Source: Erinaceus europaeus
Taxonomy: Eukaryota; Chordata; Mammalia; Eulipotyphla; Erinaceidae
Length of the DNA stretch: 64,000 nt
Direction: 5' to 3'
NCBI RefSeq assembly: GCF_950295315.1
Contig: NC_080165.1
Span: 10,469,723-10,533,722 of the forward strand
Notes under the pieces: generated by a model
Told to the model about the DNA's origin: nothing
Database searches by the model: none
Seen by the model: only the letters and a program-made list of their open reading frames with translations
In this document: positions 61,188 through 64,000 of the stretch, in pieces
How the letters are laid out: each line of letters starts with the position of its first letter
How positions within the stretch are numbered: position 1 is the stretch's first letter
Program-made: the position numbers and the translations under genes

Positions 61188-61392
61188 GGGGCCTGACGGT
61201 GATATGCCTGGCTAAGCACACGCATTACAAAGACTCAGGTTTGAGCTCCCACCTGCAGAAGGGAAGCTTTACGAGTGGTGAAGCAGGGCTGCTGGCATCT
61301 CTCTGTCTTTTTCCATCTTTATGTCCTCCCATCTCTTAATTTCTCTCTGTCTCTATACGTAAATAAATAAATAATAAAGTTAAAAAAAAAAA
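61188..61392 (+). mobile_element. SINE-B
   Basis: Head ggggggcctgacggtgatat. Tail acgtaaataaataaataata. Confidence 0.87.
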
Positions 61393-61400
61393 AGAACTGA

Positions 61401-61635
61401 GGGACCAGGAGGTGGTGCACCGGTTAAATGCACACACTACAGTATGCAAGGATCTGGGTTCAAGCCCCTGGTCCCCACCCGCAGGAGGAAAGCTTCACAA
61501 ATGGTGAAGCAGGGCTGCAGGTGTCTCTCTCTGTCTCTTTCCCTCTCTACTTTCCCCTCCTCTCTCAATTTTTCTCTGTCTCTATCTAATAATAAATAAA
61601 TAAAGGATGTTTTAAAAATTAATTTTAAAAAAAGA
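61401..61635 (+). mobile_element. SINE-B inserted into the tail of the preceding copy
   Basis: Flanked by aaaaaaagaactga on both sides (ending at 61400 and 61640). Confidence 0.9.
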
Positions 61636-61717
61636 ACTGAAGTTTTTAAAAAGTGTGAATCACTATTGTAAATCCATGAAATCTGGGCCCTTATGCATGG
61701 TATGAAGACCAGTTCAA

Positions 61718-62012
61718 GAGGGGCCGGGCAGGAGCACAGATGTTTAAGTGCATCGACCAGCATGAGGATCTGGATTTGAGCCTCTGGCTCCCCACCTGCA
61801 GGGAGGTCGCCTCACAAGCGGTGAAGCAGGTCTGCTGGTGTCTGTCTTTCTCTCCTCCTTTCTGTCTTCCCCTCCTTTCTCCATTTCTCTCTGTCCTATC
61901 CAACAACAACAACAATAACAATAATAATAACAACAATGAAAAAAATGGTCTCAAGAAGCAGTGGATTCCTAGTGCAGGCACCAAGCCCCAAAGATTACCC
62001 TGGAGGAAAAAA
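61718..62012 (+). mobile_element. SINE-A with module M
   Basis: Head gaggggccgggcaggagcac with a deletion. Module M runs from atggtctcaagaagcagtgg to agattaccctggaggaaa. Confidence 0.9.
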
Positions 62013-62311
62013 AAAAAAAAAGCCAATACAATACAATACTATGTTGAAAGCTGCAGAGAATGAACTCTAAATGTTCTCATCAATCCCATGATAAAAATGG
62101 TGACTGTGTGAGAGGACAGGTACTTTAACTAACTTTATTATGATGATCATTTCATAATGCATACCTGGGTAGTTTGTCCTATTGTGTACCTTAAACTTCT
62201 GCGATCTTCTATTTTCAATTATGTATCAATAAAGCTAGAAAAGAAATGTCATTGACAAAGTACCTCAGCTGTTGGAACTTAATTCTTTAGTGAGCGGACA
62301 AAGTAGACATC

Positions 62312-62581
62312 TTTCTTTCCTTTTTTTTTCTTTTGTTGCCCTTGTTGTTTATCATTGTTGTTGTTGTTATTGCTGTCGCTATTGGATAGGAGAGAGAGAA
62401 ATTAAGAGAGGAGGGGAAGAGAGAGGAGGGGGAAAAGATAGACACTGTAGACTCTCTTCACCACTTGTGAAGCGACCCCCCCTGCAGATAGGGAGCCAGG
62501 GGCTTGAACTGGGATGGTTAGACGGGTCCTTGGGCTTTGTGCCACCTGCGCTTAACCTGCTGCGCTACCACCCGGCCACCT
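62312..62581 (-). mobile_element. SINE-A, antisense
   Basis: From ttcttttgttgcccttgttg to ctgcgctaccacccggccac. Flanks tagacatctttc occur on both sides. Confidence 0.92.
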
Positions 62582-63329
62582 ACTAGACATCTTTCCAACA
62601 GACGCCAGCCACCAAACAAAGAGAATCAAGAGAATATACAAGCTGGGTTGTTTCTTGCAAAACAGAATTATAGGAAAAGTTTTAAATCTTTCTTATATTG
62701 TGCAATAAACGTGTAATGACATTGGACCTAAGTGCTGAGGAAGCCTGAAGATATTTCAGCTTTACCCAACTATAAAATTGCACTTAATATCTCTAGGCCA
62801 ATCTTTCTGACCTAGGCAATAAAAAAAAGCATAACAAAGACTTCCGGAAATTGATCATCTAAGTACAGCTGAAAATTATCCAGTTAGTGTAAATCCGTCA
62901 AAATATAAATATCGTTTGACATCTTAAATGTCTTAGGGAAAGATAAGGTACAAATAATCTGGCATGAATAGGTTGGACTTTGAACTTGAGCAAAAAATAA
63001 TGCCCTGAGTTCCAATAAACAAAATCATAGTCACAGTCATATAGCACATGGACCTATGCACGCACAGAGAAGACATACACATGTGTACATGCGATTTTAA
63101 GTTGGTCTCATTGAAGTGGCTCATAGCTTGCAAAGCAGTCACTAAATAAGCTGAAGGAGCAAGAATTAAAACCAATGGAATTAAATTTCATTACTCATTA
63201 CTGATAACATTTTAAAACTAATGAAATTAAGATGGGGAAAAATGAGACGTTTAGATAACAGATCCAGTAACTTTCTACTAAAAATTAGCTGTGCTAGCAG
63301 GGGGATTATTATTGAGCAGGTGAAATCCT
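62582..63329. other. Unique intergenic sequence
   Basis: No gene or repeat recognised. Confidence 0.45.
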
Positions 63330-63600
63330 TTTTTTTTTTCCCTCCAGGGTTATCACTGGAGCACGGTGCCTGCACTACAAGTCCACTGCTCCTAGAGACT
63401 ATTTTTTTCCATTGTTATTGGCATTGTTGGATAGGACAGAGAGAAGAGGGGAAGACAGAGAGGAAGAGAGAAGGATAGACACCTGAAGACCTGCTTCGCC
63501 GCTTGTGAAGTGACTCCCCTACAGGTGGAAAGCAGGGGCTTACAGTCCTTGTGCTTCACGCCATGTGCGCTTAACCCAGTGCACTACCAACCAGGCCCCT
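63330..63600 (-). mobile_element. SINE-A with module M, antisense
   Basis: Module M (ccctccagggttatcactgg to ccactgctcctagagactat), then a SINE-A with a short tail and a box B deletion. Confidence 0.88.
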
Positions 63601-63739
63601 AAAATAAAGATAATTTTGAAAAGAGCAGATAGAAGTTTATCCAAGTGGAAGAGACTATAGTCTTTAAATGTTTTACTACAAAAAGAACATATACCATATG
63701 GAGAAAAGATGACTAATTTACAATTTAAAGAAAGAGTCT

Positions 63740-64000
63740 GTTCATGATGGGCCTAGACCTCGAATAAATCCCTCTCCATTGTTACTAGTCATATCTATCA
63801 GGAACAACAAACAGACCCCTTTGTGGGCCCCCATAGGACCTTGCCTTCAATTTGGATCAACAACAGTAGAGAATGTTCCATCCTGAAGGGAGGCTGGACA
63901 ACAGACTCTATGCTACTCCTGAGGAAGATGGGTCCTGATATTGGGGCAGCTTGGAATGTTCCTACTCATGACCACAGAATGTGAGCTCAGATCTACAGGG
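63740..64000 (+). mobile_element. Repeat R, sense, 5' portion, runs off the window
   Basis: The sequence catgatgggcctagacctcg through agggaggctggacaacagac to gtgagctcagatctacaggg. It aligns with 42225-42490. Confidence 0.78.

Noticed and set aside
1..64000. CRISPR array or prokaryotic defence or operon system
   Set aside because: Regular repeats are microsatellites or SINEs. The gene structure and repeats are mammalian.

Overview
This is mammalian nuclear DNA, most likely from a hedgehog (Erinaceidae, probably Erinaceus). The evidence is the repeat content: dozens of copies of tRNA-derived SINEs with A-rich, AATAAA-bearing tails of a type I associate with hedgehogs, a mammalian L1, GT-AG introns, one CpG island and many microsatellites. 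The species call rests on recognising these repeats, not on a database search.

Layout. Positions 1-4.9 kb hold the 5' two thirds of an L1 retrotransposon on the minus strand. It has an intact ORF1, an ORF2 that I read without a stop from its ATG to the window edge, and a long 5' UTR with two related GC-rich units. Positions 5-16.7 kb are repeat-dense intergenic DNA with two LTRs. At 16.8-17.6 kb there is a CpG island carrying an intronless plus-strand gene that I recognise as C6orf141. Positions 17.6-29 kb are intergenic. From 56,352 down to 29,119 a complete nine-exon cytochrome P450 family 2 gene lies on the minus strand (496 codons plus stop, all introns GT-AG, all phases compatible). It is most like the CYP2K/CYP2AC group. 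Positions 56.4-64 kb are its 5' flank and more repeats.

The two genes are convergent. C6orf141 maps to human 6p12.3, and to my knowledge the human CYP2AC1 pseudogene lies in the same band, so the region looks like the hedgehog counterpart, with the P450 still intact.

Repeat shorthand used below. SINE-A: tRNA-like head starting gggagtcgggcggtagcgc, CT-rich middle, (CAA/AAT)-rich tail ending near aaaagggaataaataaata. SINE-B: related head ggggccaggtggtggcacac, with tail near caataaataaataaagat. SINE-C: short element with head gggcaggggtagatagcata, ending in poly(A). SINE-D: head like ggtggtacagtggctaaggc, tail attaataaataaataaaat. Module M: a segment of about 65 bp found 3' of some A and B copies, between ggccaccaggagcagtggat and ccctggaggcaaaa. 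Repeat R: a longer, 5'-truncated, A-tailed interspersed repeat I cannot classify, with sense-strand end tcctttttataaataaaaat.

I found no prokaryotic-type system, CRISPR array or functional RNA gene. The points most worth following are the apparently coding-competent L1 with a duplicated 5' UTR unit, the intact P450, the R family and module M, and a 48-bp SINE-head micro-insertion with a 17-bp target duplication.
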